A stretch of DNA of 64,000 nt, taken from an uncultured Lachnospiraceae bacterium (GTDB lineage Bacteria > Bacillota > Clostridia > Lachnospirales > Lachnospiraceae). Positions 1 through 8,637 of this stretch are shown in pieces (position 1 is the first letter of the stretch; every line of letters begins with the position of its first letter). Made by a program: the position numbers and the translations under genes. The notes under the pieces are model-generated. The model searched no databases. It worked only from the letters and a program-made list of their open reading frames with translations, and was not told the origin of the DNA. The stretch lies in NCBI GenBank assembly GCA_947626715.1, contig CANQTG010000002.1:1-64000 (forward strand). The letters are read 5' to 3'.

Positions 1-132
1 ATCGAGACGGCTCCGAGCCGTCTTCAGGTGGCCGATACGGATATCGGCAGGGAGCTGCGGGAGAGTATCCGTCATTTAGAGCTGCTGCTTCAGGCTTATC
101 AGGACGGCAGTATCATCGAACATGTGAAATAA
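1..132 (+). CDS. 3' end of a CDS (C-terminus ...RLQVADTDIGRELRESIRHLELLLQAYQDGSIIEHVK*), possibly class III fructose-1,6-bisphosphatase
   Basis: Open frame from base 1 to TAA at 130-132; the C-terminal tail resembles the Firmicutes Fbp tail. Only about 43 codons visible. Confidence 0.4.
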   Translation: METAPSRLQVADTDIGRELRESIRHLELLLQAYQDGSIIEHVK

Positions 133-210
133 GATCCGTAGATAGAAAAGGGGCTGTTGTATGGATTTCCTGATCTGAAAATCCCAACAGCCGCTTTCCG
201 TTTTCTATGC

Positions 211-666
211 TTACTGATGGTTTCCGTTTCCGACGATGTCGTCCGCGACGTTAGCGACGCCGTCCGCCGCGTCGGATACGCCGTCCGCCATGTCGTCTAC
301 GACGTCGCCGACAGCGTTTCCGGCATCGTCCATGATACTGCCGCCGTCCGTCTCTGCGGCCTCGTCCGCCGTCTCCTCTGTTTCGTCTGCGCTGCCTGCG
401 GAACCGATATCATCTGTCGTGCCTGTGACGCCGTCTGTGTCCGCGCCGGAATCCTCCGCCGCGCCCGCGGTATCCCCGGTCAGGCCGCCGCCGTTATCGA
501 CGGCCGGAGCCTCTCCGGCGGCCGCGTTGTCGGCGGTCGCATTGTCAGCCGTCCCGTCCGCATTTTGGCCCCGCTCCCGCATTGCGCTGGAACCGCAGGC
601 GGTAAGCGCCGCGCAGAGCATGACGAGAACAAAAGAAAGGGACAGCATTCTGGAATACTTTTTCAT
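211..666 (-). CDS. Small lipoprotein with Ala/Asp/Gly-rich low-complexity mature region
   Basis: MKKYSRMLSLSFVLVMLCAALTACGSS is a clear lipoprotein signal; the remainder is acidic and repetitive. Confidence 0.7.
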   Translation of the reverse strand: MKKYSRMLSLSFVLVMLCAALTACGSSAMRERGQNADGTADNATADNAAAGEAPAVDNGGGLTGDTAGAAEDSGADTDGVTGTTDDIGSAGSADETEETADEAAETDGGSIMDDAGNAVGDVVDDMADGVSDAADGVANVADDIVGNGNHQ

Positions 667-713
667 AATATCGCTCCTTTTCTTTTACAATATATTTTTA
701 CATGCAAGACCTG

Positions 714-767
714 TCCGCGAGTCTTGGCGCGGGATCCGGGTCTGCTTTTGCAGACGTCTTCCGATCC
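714..767 (+). repeat. Dispersed 54-bp repeat with internal hairpin GTCTGC-TTTT-GCAGAC, copy 1
   Basis: Matches reverse complement of 26339-26392. Confidence 0.9.
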
Positions 768-1010
768 GAATCTCTGCGCATCCCTCGCGGAGCGTAGATC
801 AGATGGGGCTGGAATCCCGCTGCCGATACCAATTTGTTATCCGCCGCCTATAGAGGCGCAGGTTTCCTCCCATCTGATAGAAGAGAAGAATCCGAAAAGA
901 CGCGCTTTTCAAATTCTTTCTTTCGTAGTATGTTCGCGGGAGCGGATTTTATACATTGGAAAAAAGGATTGAAAAAACAGGAAGAAAACAGGAAGAAAGA
1001 GAGAGATACG

Positions 1011-1799
1011 ATGAAGTTCAGGCCATGTATTGATATTCATAACGGCAAAGTCAAGCAGATCGTGGGCTCGAGCCTGAAGGATCAGGGAGACTACGCGCTG
1101 GAAAATTTTACCGCGAAGCAGGACGCGGCTTATTTCGCCCGCTATTACAGGGAGCTTGGGCTTACGGGCGGCCATGTGATCCTGCTCAATGGAGAGGACA
1201 GCCCGTATTTTCAGGAGACGAGGGCGCAGGCGCTAAGTGCGCTGGCCGCATGGCCTATGGGGCTTCAGGTCGGCGGCGGCGTGCGCGCCGACAATGCCGC
1301 AGGGTATCTGGATGCGGGCGCGTCCCATGTCATCGTCACCTCCTATGTATTTCAGGATGGAAAGGTGCGGTATGAGCGTTTGGAAGAGCTGCGCCGGGAG
1401 GTCGGCGCGGATAAGCTGGTCCTCGATCTGAGCTGCCGCAAAAAAAACGGCGCGTACTATATTGTTACCGACAGATGGCAGAAAGATACGGACGTGATCC
1501 TAAAGGAAGAAACTTTAAAATTTTTTGAAGCGTATTGCAGCGAATTTTTGATCCATGCGGTAGACGTAGAAGGAAAGGCGGGCGGCGTGGACCGCTCCCT
1601 GATAACGCTGTTAGGCGGTTATGAGGGGATCCCCGTCACCTATGCGGGCGGCGTGCATTCCTATGAGGATCTGCGCGTGCTCAGGGAGGCCGGGCGCGGC
1701 CGCGTAGACGTTACGGCGGGCAGCGCCCTGAGCTTGTTTGGCGGCAGACTGGAGCTTGCGCGTATTCTGGAAGAGATCGGCCCCACCGTTTGCACATAA
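1011..1799 (+). CDS. hisA: Phosphoribosylformimino-5-aminoimidazole carboxamide ribotide isomerase, eukaryotic (His6)-type HisA
   Basis: MKFRPCIDIHNGKVKQIVG, LQVGGG, VIVTSY, DLSCRK, EFLIHAVDVEGKAGGVD and YAGGVHS match the yeast His6 pattern as recalled. ATG at 1011 chosen over the upstream ORF extension. Confidence 0.85.
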   Translation: MKFRPCIDIHNGKVKQIVGSSLKDQGDYALENFTAKQDAAYFARYYRELGLTGGHVILLNGEDSPYFQETRAQALSALAAWPMGLQVGGGVRADNAAGYLDAGASHVIVTSYVFQDGKVRYERLEELRREVGADKLVLDLSCRKKNGAYYIVTDRWQKDTDVILKEETLKFFEAYCSEFLIHAVDVEGKAGGVDRSLITLLGGYEGIPVTYAGGVHSYEDLRVLREAGRGRVDVTAGSALSLFGGRLELARILEEIGPTVCT

Positions 1800-2119
1800 G
1801 GGCAAAATCTTTTTCGGAACGGCTGCCCTTAAAGTTTTTGTACGCTTCAAGGTCATTCTTCGGAAAAACTCGTATTCATCCATATAGCGGGCGGTCAGTT
1901 CCCTTTGAGAAAATTCGTCTTCATTGGGGTGGTGGTTTTCCATTATCTGCTGTCTTGCAAGATCCGCAAGATCATCTTTCCAAGCGGCAGAAGCTGAAAC
2001 GACTGAAAGAACTGTCAAGAATGTATGCGCTCTATGAGCTTCAGAACGAGGGCAGATAGCAGAATAAAATGCAGAGCAGAGGGAAACGGAGAGAGGAAGA
2101 AATTTAATGCGAATTTTAT

Positions 2120-2148
2120 TGTAAAGATAAGCGTTTTTTTGTATAATT
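2120..2148 (+). promoter_or_regulatory. Sigma-A-type promoter TTGTAA-17-TATAAT upstream of the Rpn-family gene
   Basis: TTGTAA at 2120-2125, 17-bp spacer, TATAAT at 2143-2148. Confidence 0.6.
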
Positions 2149-2214
2149 AAAGTGTAACAGGAACAGGATATATCATATCTTGTACCATAAGTTTTTAGAA
2201 ACCGAGGTGGTAGG

Positions 2215-3102
2215 GTGTCAGACGATACAAAGCAGACACAGGAAGTTAAGGCAAAGCGTACCGCAAAAAACAGTGTGTTCCTTGACCTTTTCCAAGATAA
2301 AAAGAACTTGATGAAATTGTATAAAACATTGCACCCAGAGGATACCACAGCGACAGAGGACACGCTGGACATTGTAACGATAGACAATGTTTTGACAGAT
2401 AATCTCTATAACGATCTGGGCATAATGGTGGGTAACGACAGGTTGCTTTTGTTGTTGGAAGCGCAATCGAGTTGGACGGTAAATATTTTAATCAGAATAC
2501 TGCTGTATTTAGCGCAAAGTTATCATGAATATTTTGAAAGAACATCACAAAGCCTGTATAAGAGTACAAAAGTCAAAATGCCCAAACCGGAATTATACAT
2601 CATCTACACAGGCAATAGGGGCAGAAAACCCGATACGATATCGCTGTCCAAAGAATTTTTTGGCGGCGCAGATATAGATGTGGAGGTAAAAGCAAAGGTC
2701 ATCTATGAGAGCGAAACAGAGGATATTATCAATCAATATATTATTTTCTGTAAGGTTTTTGACGAACAGAGGAAGCTGTATGGAATGACAGAGCAGACAG
2801 TTAGAGAAACGATCCGTATTTGCAAGGACAGAAATATCCTGAAAGAATATCTGATGAACAGAGAAATGGAGGTTGTGACGATTATGATGAGTTTATTTGA
2901 TAATGAGCAGATAATGAAAACATATTGGAAAGATATGGAAAATACTCTTACTGATAAGATCGCTCACAAGAAAGACAGAGAAACAGCCGAGAGAATGATA
3001 AAAAAAGGTAAAATGTCATTGGAAGATATTGCGGATTATGTTCCTGCATTATCTTTTGATGAATTAAAGGAAATTGAAGCTGAGGTTATGCAGTTAGCGT
3101 AA
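2215..3102 (+). CDS. Rpn-family recombination-promoting nuclease / putative transposase (PD-(D/E)XK)
   Basis: Domain style ...NDLGIMVGNDRLLLLLEAQSS...ELYIIYTGNRG... typical of the Rpn/PDDEXK_2 family; GTG start with upstream purine-rich RBS. Confidence 0.75.
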   Translation: MSDDTKQTQEVKAKRTAKNSVFLDLFQDKKNLMKLYKTLHPEDTTATEDTLDIVTIDNVLTDNLYNDLGIMVGNDRLLLLLEAQSSWTVNILIRILLYLAQSYHEYFERTSQSLYKSTKVKMPKPELYIIYTGNRGRKPDTISLSKEFFGGADIDVEVKAKVIYESETEDIINQYIIFCKVFDEQRKLYGMTEQTVRETIRICKDRNILKEYLMNREMEVVTIMMSLFDNEQIMKTYWKDMENTLTDKIAHKKDRETAERMIKKGKMSLEDIADYVPALSFDELKEIEAEVMQLA

Positions 3103-3136
3103 TCGGCAAAACAATTTCATATCAAAATAACAGCGT

Positions 3137-3178
3137 AAAGGCGCATGGAACAGTAAACTGTAAACCATGCGCCTTTTT
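3137..3178 (+). terminator. Rho-independent terminator
   Basis: AAAGGCGCATGG...CCATGCGCC followed by TTTTT. Confidence 0.8.
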
Positions 3179-3232
3179 GTGTGCAAAATCAAACTCATCA
3201 CTTGACAATGCTGCGAAGATCGCTTGAGCTTT

Positions 3233-4348
3233 TTATAATTCCGTGATCGCCCTGCGGGGAGCCTCTTCCTCCGGCGTAGGCGGCATGGACGCATAATAGG
3301 AGAGTCTGACCGCGCCGATGGGATCGTCGTTTTCATTGTAAAAGGTCACGGTGAAAGCGTCCTCGCCAAGCTGGTAAATGCGGATCTCCAGCTTTCCATC
3401 CTCCTGAAATTCCTTTTGATTAAAGCGCACCCGGTTCTCGTCGTAGCTTTCGATCTTCGCGTAGGCGGCCGGAGCCTTCACAAGGATATCGGCGTTAAAG
3501 ACGTCTCCGACATAGACGGAGGAGCCGGAAGGGCGGGAAGGAGCCACGCCGTAGGCGGCGACGGCATAACGCCAAGTAGCGTCGTCTTCGACCGCTTTGG
3601 AACGCGCCGTGCCGTCCTTCGAGACAAACGCCCCCTCTTCAAGCGTCACATAATAGGCTTCTCCCGGGGAGGGAACCTTTGCGAGGTAGACGATCAGATG
3701 GGAGCCGCCGTCCCAGCCGAGCAGGGAGAAGGTAGAATCTTGTTCGCCCTCTATGCATTTCTGGGGATCCGTAAGATCGATCTCCTCGATCAGGGAGCGG
3801 TCGCTTTTTTTGTAGATCCTCATTTTGCCGGAGCCGGGGACGACGTCCTTTCTCTGAAAATAGGCGTGCAGCGTGCTCGAGCCGTATACCATAGAATAGC
3901 TCTTTTCATTCGGGGTAAAGCTGACCGCGCCGATGGATTCTTGAGAAGAGGCGGGAGCGCTTTTGCCGCCCTGCGCGCCGTCTGCGGAGCCTGCCGCGTC
4001 TTGCGCGTTGTCTGCGGAGCCTGCCGCGCCTTGCGTGCCGTCTGCGGAGCCCGCCGCATCGCCCTGCGCGTTGTCTGCGGAGTCTGCCGCGCCTTGTGTG
4101 CCGTCTGTGGAGCCCGCCGCATCGCCCTGTGCGTTGTCTGCTGAGCCCGCTGCACTGCTTTGCGCGCCCTGTGTGCCGTCTGCGGATTCTGCCGCGCCGC
4201 CCTGCGCGCCCTCTGCGGGGTCTGCTGCGATGTTCTGCGCATCCTGCGCCGTCTGCTGCGTCTGGGAGGGCTCTCCGCCGCACGAGCAGAGCAGGGCCGC
4301 CGTCAGGAAGAGCGAGAAGAAAAGAGGGAACCGATAAGATTTTTTCAT
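3233..4348 (-). CDS. Lipoprotein with long degenerate tandem repeat (GTQGAADSADNAQGDAAGSADG...) then a C-terminal domain
   Basis: MKKSYRFPLFFSLFLTAALLCSCGG lipobox; low-complexity repeat followed by complex sequence. Start set at the Met with RBS AAAAAGGAG. Confidence 0.75.
   Translation of the reverse strand: MKKSYRFPLFFSLFLTAALLCSCGGEPSQTQQTAQDAQNIAADPAEGAQGGAAESADGTQGAQSSAAGSADNAQGDAAGSTDGTQGAADSADNAQGDAAGSADGTQGAAGSADNAQDAAGSADGAQGGKSAPASSQESIGAVSFTPNEKSYSMVYGSSTLHAYFQRKDVVPGSGKMRIYKKSDRSLIEEIDLTDPQKCIEGEQDSTFSLLGWDGGSHLIVYLAKVPSPGEAYYVTLEEGAFVSKDGTARSKAVEDDATWRYAVAAYGVAPSRPSGSSVYVGDVFNADILVKAPAAYAKIESYDENRVRFNQKEFQEDGKLEIRIYQLGEDAFTVTFYNENDDPIGAVRLSYYASMPPTPEEEAPRRAITEL
3960..4240 (-). 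repeat. Degenerate coding tandem repeat in the lipoprotein gene
   Basis: Recurring GTCTGCGGAGCCTGCCGC / CCTTGCGTGCC blocks on the + strand, encoding SADGTQGAA/SADNAQGDAAG units. Confidence 0.8.
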
Positions 4349-4370
4349 AGTATTCTCCTTTTTGGAAAAA

Positions 4371-4397
4371 AAGAACCAGCCTTTGAGACTGGTTCTT
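4371..4397 (-). terminator. Intrinsic terminator/attenuator hairpin between the cold-shock gene and the lipoprotein gene
   Basis: On the - strand AAGAACCAG-tctcaaagg-CTGGTTCTT followed by a T run, just before the RBS of the 3233-4348 gene. Confidence 0.7.
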
Positions 4398-4510
4398 CTC
4401 ATAATCCGTTACAACAATAATGCTTATTTCTAAAATAAAAATGATTGACTCATGTTAATTTATATAAGAAAAGGCACATCGAAAAACTGATTATTGGGTG
4501 TTGAAAAAAC

Positions 4511-4711
4511 TTATAACTTGGTTACGTTGACTGCCTGCGGCCCTTTTTCACCGTTTACCACTTCGAACTCAACGGAAGCGCCCTCTTCGAGAGACTTAAA
4601 GCCTTCCATGTTCAGTCCCGAGTAATGTACGAATACGTCGTTTCCCTGCTCGTCGGAAATGAATCCGTATCCCTTCTGGTTGTTGAACCACTTAACTGTA
4701 CCTTTGTTCAT
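4511..4711 (-). CDS. csp: Cold-shock protein (CspA family)
   Basis: [33 protein letters not shown]..., classic CSD with RNP1/RNP2. Confidence 0.97.
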   Translation of the reverse strand: MNKGTVKWFNNQKGYGFISDEQGNDVFVHYSGLNMEGFKSLEEGASVEFEVVNGEKGPQAVNVTKL

Positions 4712-4868
4712 TGCAGATACCTCCAAACAATAAAAATGAATTGTTGCCTCACAACAGAAATAGAATAGCATAGATAAGAAAAAAAGTAAAGAAAGAAGAA
4801 AAACTTTTTAAAAAATTAAATGATTTTCCAACTTCCTTCATAAATTGTTACAACAATATTAAAATAAA

Positions 4869-4897
4869 TTTACAAAGGCGGGAGATTGTGATAAAAT
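4869..4897 (+). promoter_or_regulatory. Promoter TTTACA-17-TAAAAT for the M23-like/bactofilin operon
   Basis: Boxes at 4869-4874 and 4892-4897. Confidence 0.5.
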
Positions 4898-4920
4898 CAT
4901 ACGCACGGAGGTGAGGACAA

Positions 4921-5715
4921 GTGGAATCAGGGAAGCATAAGAAAAAGATCCATTATACGATCATGATAATTTCCGACTCGCCGGAAGAAGGAAAAACGCC
5001 CCTGCATATCAGACGCGGGCTGGCGATCGCGGCGTTTTCACTTATTTTCATCACGTTAGCGGGGGCAGTCGGAGCCGCCCTGTATTATTCTATGGGGCTG
5101 TGGGACGCGGAAGAAAAAGAAGCGGAATTACAAATGCAGATCGATCGACTGACGCAGGAAAACCAAGAGCTTACGGCGGATAATTCCGAGCTGTCCGATA
5201 AGGTCGCGATCCTGAGCGATTCCGTGGCGAGGAGCGAGGAGACGAAAGCGGCGCAGGAGGCGCAGGAGGAAGCGAAACGGATCCCCAACGGCTTTCCGAT
5301 CGCAGGGCCCGCGGTCATACTGGAGAGCTCGGAAACGGCGGCTGCCGCGCCAGAAGAGAATGCGGAAGGAGACGGCGAAGGCGGCGCGCAGGAAGAAGGG
5401 CAGGCTGCGGCGCAGAAGGAGCCTATCGTGGTATTTTCGGCGGCGGCCGGGACGAAGATCGTCGCGGCGGCGAGCGGCGTCGTATCCTCCGTCGAGGACG
5501 ATGCGGAATATGGGTACAGACTCCGTATCGACCACGGGAACGGCTACGAGTCGATCTATCGATCCGCTTCCGAACCGGACGTAAGGGAAGGCGACGAGGT
5601 GGAGAGCGGCGATGTGCTGTACGAGATGGAGTCCGACGAGGAAAAGCTGGGCTATCAGATCGCACAGGACGGCGTATTGATCGATCCGCTGGATCTGTTG
5701 GAAGTGTATGGTTAG
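4921..5715 (+). CDS. Membrane-anchored M23/LytM-fold protein, apparently catalytically degenerate
   Basis: One N-terminal TM, coiled coil, C-terminal M23-like ...LRIDHGNGYESIYR...VREGDEVESGDVLYEM..., but canonical metal-binding His residues not seen. Confidence 0.75.
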   Translation: MESGKHKKKIHYTIMIISDSPEEGKTPLHIRRGLAIAAFSLIFITLAGAVGAALYYSMGLWDAEEKEAELQMQIDRLTQENQELTADNSELSDKVAILSDSVARSEETKAAQEAQEEAKRIPNGFPIAGPAVILESSETAAAAPEENAEGDGEGGAQEEGQAAAQKEPIVVFSAAAGTKIVAAASGVVSSVEDDAEYGYRLRIDHGNGYESIYRSASEPDVREGDEVESGDVLYEMESDEEKLGYQIAQDGVLIDPLDLLEVYG

Positions 5716-5725
5716 GAGGCGTAGA

Positions 5726-6169
5726 ATGTTGATAAAGAAAGAGGGCAGCGACGGGAACGTCGGCAATGTTAGGATCAAGAGCATTGTCGCGCAGGATGCG
5801 GTGGTGGACGGCAACCTGCAGGCAAAGGGCGCGACGCGGATAGACGGCGTGGTGCGCGGAAACGTAAAGATCGACGAAATGCTGGTGCTGGGCGCCGCCA
5901 GCAAGGTGATCGGGAATATTTATGCCGCCTCTATTATGGTAGGCGGAGAGGTGGAAGGAGATCTGGCCGCAAAGGAAAAGGTCACGATCTCGGGAACGGG
6001 CAAGGTGACGGGAAACCTGCATACCAAAAAGCTGATCGTAGACGAAAACGCGGTGTTCCGCGGACAGTGCTTTATGGGAGACGAGATCCCGCAGCCGGAT
6101 CCGGAGATGTTTCAGCCGGCGCAGCCGGTAAGCGGTAAGGATAAGGAGACTTCGGAGCAGAAAAAATAG
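5726..6169 (+). CDS. Bactofilin (polymer-forming cytoskeletal protein)
   Basis: DAVVDGNLQAKGATRIDGVVRGNVKIDEMLVLGAASKVIGNIYAASIMVGGEVEGDLAAKEKVTI; RBS AGGAGG upstream of ATG 5726. Confidence 0.92.
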   Translation: MLIKKEGSDGNVGNVRIKSIVAQDAVVDGNLQAKGATRIDGVVRGNVKIDEMLVLGAASKVIGNIYAASIMVGGEVEGDLAAKEKVTISGTGKVTGNLHTKKLIVDENAVFRGQCFMGDEIPQPDPEMFQPAQPVSGKDKETSEQKK

Positions 6170-6256
6170 ACTTTGGAGTAGAAAAAATAGGGCGGGCGCA
6201 GCCGGAGAGGGCCGCGCGGCAGCCGGCAAAGGGCGCATAAAGGCGCGAAGGTACAT

Positions 6257-6315
6257 AAAAGGATTCCCGTATGCAAAGCCTCCCGGGAGGGGAGGGGCAT
6301 GTGGGAATCCTTTTT
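6257..6315. terminator. Bidirectional terminator between convergent genes
   Basis: AAAAGGATTCCC ... GGGAATCCTTTTT. Confidence 0.8.
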
Positions 6316-6613
6316 AAGGCTTCTGCGTCTCTTCGAGGCGGTCAAAGACCAGCTCGTAGCCGTCCGAACCGTAATTGAGGGAGCGGTTGACCCGGCTGAT
6401 CGTCGCGGTGGACGCTCCCGTCTTTTCGGCGATCTCCAGATACGTCCGGTGGGCGCGCAGCATGGACGCGACCTCAAAACGCTGGGAGATCGAGAGCAGC
6501 TCGTTGACGGTGCACAGATCTTCGAAGAAATGATAGCATTCTTCCTTTGTATGCAGGCAGAGGATCGCGTCAAACAAGTGATCTACGGCCTCTGTTTGGA
6601 TTTTTTTATTCAT
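6314..6613 (-). CDS. YerC/YecD-family TrpR-related DNA-binding protein
   Basis: TVNELLSISQRFEVASMLRAHRTYLEIAEKTGASTATISRVNRSLNYGSDGY. Confidence 0.92.
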   Translation of the reverse strand: MNKKIQTEAVDHLFDAILCLHTKEECYHFFEDLCTVNELLSISQRFEVASMLRAHRTYLEIAEKTGASTATISRVNRSLNYGSDGYELVFDRLEETQKP

Positions 6614-6735
6614 AAGACGCCTCCTGTCCTGTGGCCGCGGATAACGGCCTTTTCCCTGTCCATCGTAACATAGGAAAGCCCTAAAGTAAAGCCGCAGGCA
6701 AAAAAAGCGCGCCGGGGAGCGGAAAAGGAAACGCA

Positions 6736-6840
6736 GAAAGAAGAGGCGCGAAAAGAAGGGGCGTGGAAAGAAGGGGCGCGAAAAGAAGGGACGCGGAAAG
6801 AAGGGATACGGAAAGAAGAGGTGCGGAAAGAAGGGGCGCG
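6736..6840. repeat. Tandem array: seven units of a 15-bp repeat (GAAAGAAGGGGCGCG consensus)
   Basis: Read directly; units start at 6736, 6751, 6766, 6781, 6796, 6811 and 6826. Confidence 0.95.
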
Positions 6841-6862
6841 CGGCGCGGCCGGAAAGTAGAGC

Positions 6863-6891
6863 TTGTCAGAGGTTTTTAAAAACGATATACT
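6863..6891 (+). promoter_or_regulatory. Promoter TTGTCA-17-TATACT for the DUF1836 gene
   Basis: Boxes at 6863-6868 and 6886-6891. Confidence 0.6.
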
Positions 6892-6907
6892 AGAGACAGA
6901 GGTGTGA

Positions 6908-7561
6908 ATGATGACGATAGATACCGAGGATTTATTAAACAGCATTATGGCCAGCTTTGACAGGATCGGCTATATCAGGCCGGAGGATATTCCGAGTATC
7001 GATCTGTATATGGATCAGGTGACGACCTTTATGGACAGCCGTTTAAAGAATACGACCCGCGATCCGCAGAACGATAAGATACTGACCAAGACCATGATCA
7101 ATAATTACGCCAAAAATGACCTTCTGCCGCCGCCTGTGAAAAAGAAATATTCCAAAGAGCACGTGCTGCTGCTGATCTTCATCTATTATTATAAGAATAT
7201 CCTGACGATCACGGATATCCAGACCTTGCTGCGCCCCATCACGGAGCAGTATTTCGGGACGGCGGAAAGCCTGAATCTGGAAGCGGTCTACAACGAAGTG
7301 TTCAGTATGCAGAAAGAGCAGGTGGAACGCCTGAAAAAGGACGTGCTGCGCAAATATAAGGACGCCGAGGGCTCCTTTGAGGAAGCGCCGGAGGAAAAAA
7401 GGGAGTTTCTGCGGAAATTCGCCTTTATCTGCTATCTGAGCTTTGACGTGTATGTGAAAAAGCTGCTGATCGAGAAGGTGATAGACGGTATGCAGGCCGA
7501 TAGGGAGGAAAAGGGCGAGAAAACGGGCCGGGAGACGCAGGCGAAGAAGGAACGCCGATAG
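6908..7561 (+). CDS. DUF1836 domain protein
   Basis: KILTKTMINNYAKNDLLPPPVKKKYSKEHVLLLIFIYYYKNILTITDIQ. Confidence 0.85.
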   Translation: MMTIDTEDLLNSIMASFDRIGYIRPEDIPSIDLYMDQVTTFMDSRLKNTTRDPQNDKILTKTMINNYAKNDLLPPPVKKKYSKEHVLLLIFIYYYKNILTITDIQTLLRPITEQYFGTAESLNLEAVYNEVFSMQKEQVERLKKDVLRKYKDAEGSFEEAPEEKREFLRKFAFICYLSFDVYVKKLLIEKVIDGMQADREEKGEKTGRETQAKKERR

Positions 7562-7575
7562 GGAAGGAACGCAGT

Positions 7576-8637
7576 ATGCGAAAACGGGGGAAGCGGGACA
7601 ACAGCAAAGAGCCGGCAGGCAGCAGGGCCATCGTATGGGGATGCGTTTGCTCTGTTGCTTTTATATTGCTGATCACGATCCTGAGCATGGCCTTTTTCCG
7701 CCGCAATATGCTGACCGGCGCGCAGCTTTTGGAAAATGCGGATTATGAGGCGTACGACGCCTATTATACCATGATCGTCTCGGACAGCGGCTCGGCGTTC
7801 TGGCAGTCGGTCTATGAGAGCGCGCGGGAAGAGGGCGCGAAGAACGGCGCATATGTGGAGATGTTAGGCGGCAATCTGAGCACGGAATATACGAAGGCGG
7901 AGCTTTTGGAGATCGCGGTCGCCTCGGGCGCGGACGGTATCATATTAGAGGCCGACGAGTCCCATGCGGTGACGGCGGGGCTTTTGCAGGCGCAGGAGCG
8001 GGGGATCCCCGTTGTGACCGTGCTGGAGGATAACAGTCAGGGAATGCGCAAGAGCTTTGTCGGCCTGAGCAATTATAATCTGGGCAGGGAATACGGCAGG
8101 CAGGTGCTGACGATAGAGGAACAGGAGGTCTCGGACGTGCTCGTACTGATGAGCGCGGATTCGCAGGATACCAGCCAGAATATCATCTTTTCGGGCATTT
8201 CGGAAACGCTGGCGGAGGAAGGGCGGGGAGATATCCAAGTCCGCGCCGCGGCGGTGGAAAATCAGGGGGCGTTCGATGTGGAGGAGTCCATACGCGATAT
8301 CTTTCTGCAGGGGCCGCTGCCGGACGTGATCATCTGTCTGGACGAGCTCTCGACCTCCAGCGTATATCAGGCGGTCGTGGATTATAATATGGTAGGGGAG
8401 ATCAGTATCATCGGCTACTATGATTCCGAAGCGATCCTGCGCGCGATCGAACGCAGCGTCGTGCGTTCCACGATCTCCATCGACACGCAGGAAATGGGAC
8501 GCTGCTGCGTGGAGGCGTTGGACGAGTACCGCAGCAACGGCTATGTCAGCGAATATTTCAGCGTGGGCACCAATCTGATCACAAGAGAGAACGTTCAGGA
8601 ATATCTGGGAGGCGGAGACGATGCAAAAGATCCGTAA
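7576..8637 (+). CDS. Membrane-anchored sugar-binding (Peripla_BP_4) sensor protein, XylFII-like
   Basis: N-terminal TM without lipobox then periplasmic-binding fold; stop overlaps the kinase start. Confidence 0.85.
   Translation: MRKRGKRDNSKEPAGSRAIVWGCVCSVAFILLITILSMAFFRRNMLTGAQLLENADYEAYDAYYTMIVSDSGSAFWQSVYESAREEGAKNGAYVEMLGGNLSTEYTKAELLEIAVASGADGIILEADESHAVTAGLLQAQERGIPVVTVLEDNSQGMRKSFVGLSNYNLGREYGRQVLTIEEQEVSDVLVLMSADSQDTSQNIIFSGISETLAEEGRGDIQVRAAAVENQGAFDVEESIRDIFLQGPLPDVIICLDELSTSSVYQAVVDYNMVGEISIIGYYDSEAILRAIERSVVRSTISIDTQEMGRCCVEALDEYRSNGYVSEYFSVGTNLITRENVQEYLGGGDDAKDP

Noticed and set aside
236-853. Long + strand ORF(s) across the first lipoprotein (also 157-972)
   Set aside because: Shadow frames of the GC-rich, low-complexity lipoprotein on the - strand; Ser/Ala/Pro-rich with no recognisable domain.
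2215-3102. Active IS element
   Set aside because: No terminal inverted repeats or target-site duplications were seen around the Rpn gene; it has its own promoter and terminator.
3416-4144. 242-aa + strand ORF antisense to the repeat lipoprotein
   Set aside because: Composition mirrors the antisense repeat; the - strand ORF has the lipobox and RBS.
4844-4857. ATTGTTACAACAAT palindrome as a specific operator
   Set aside because: 6-bp arms in AT-rich DNA with only a partial second match near 4408; too weak to assign.
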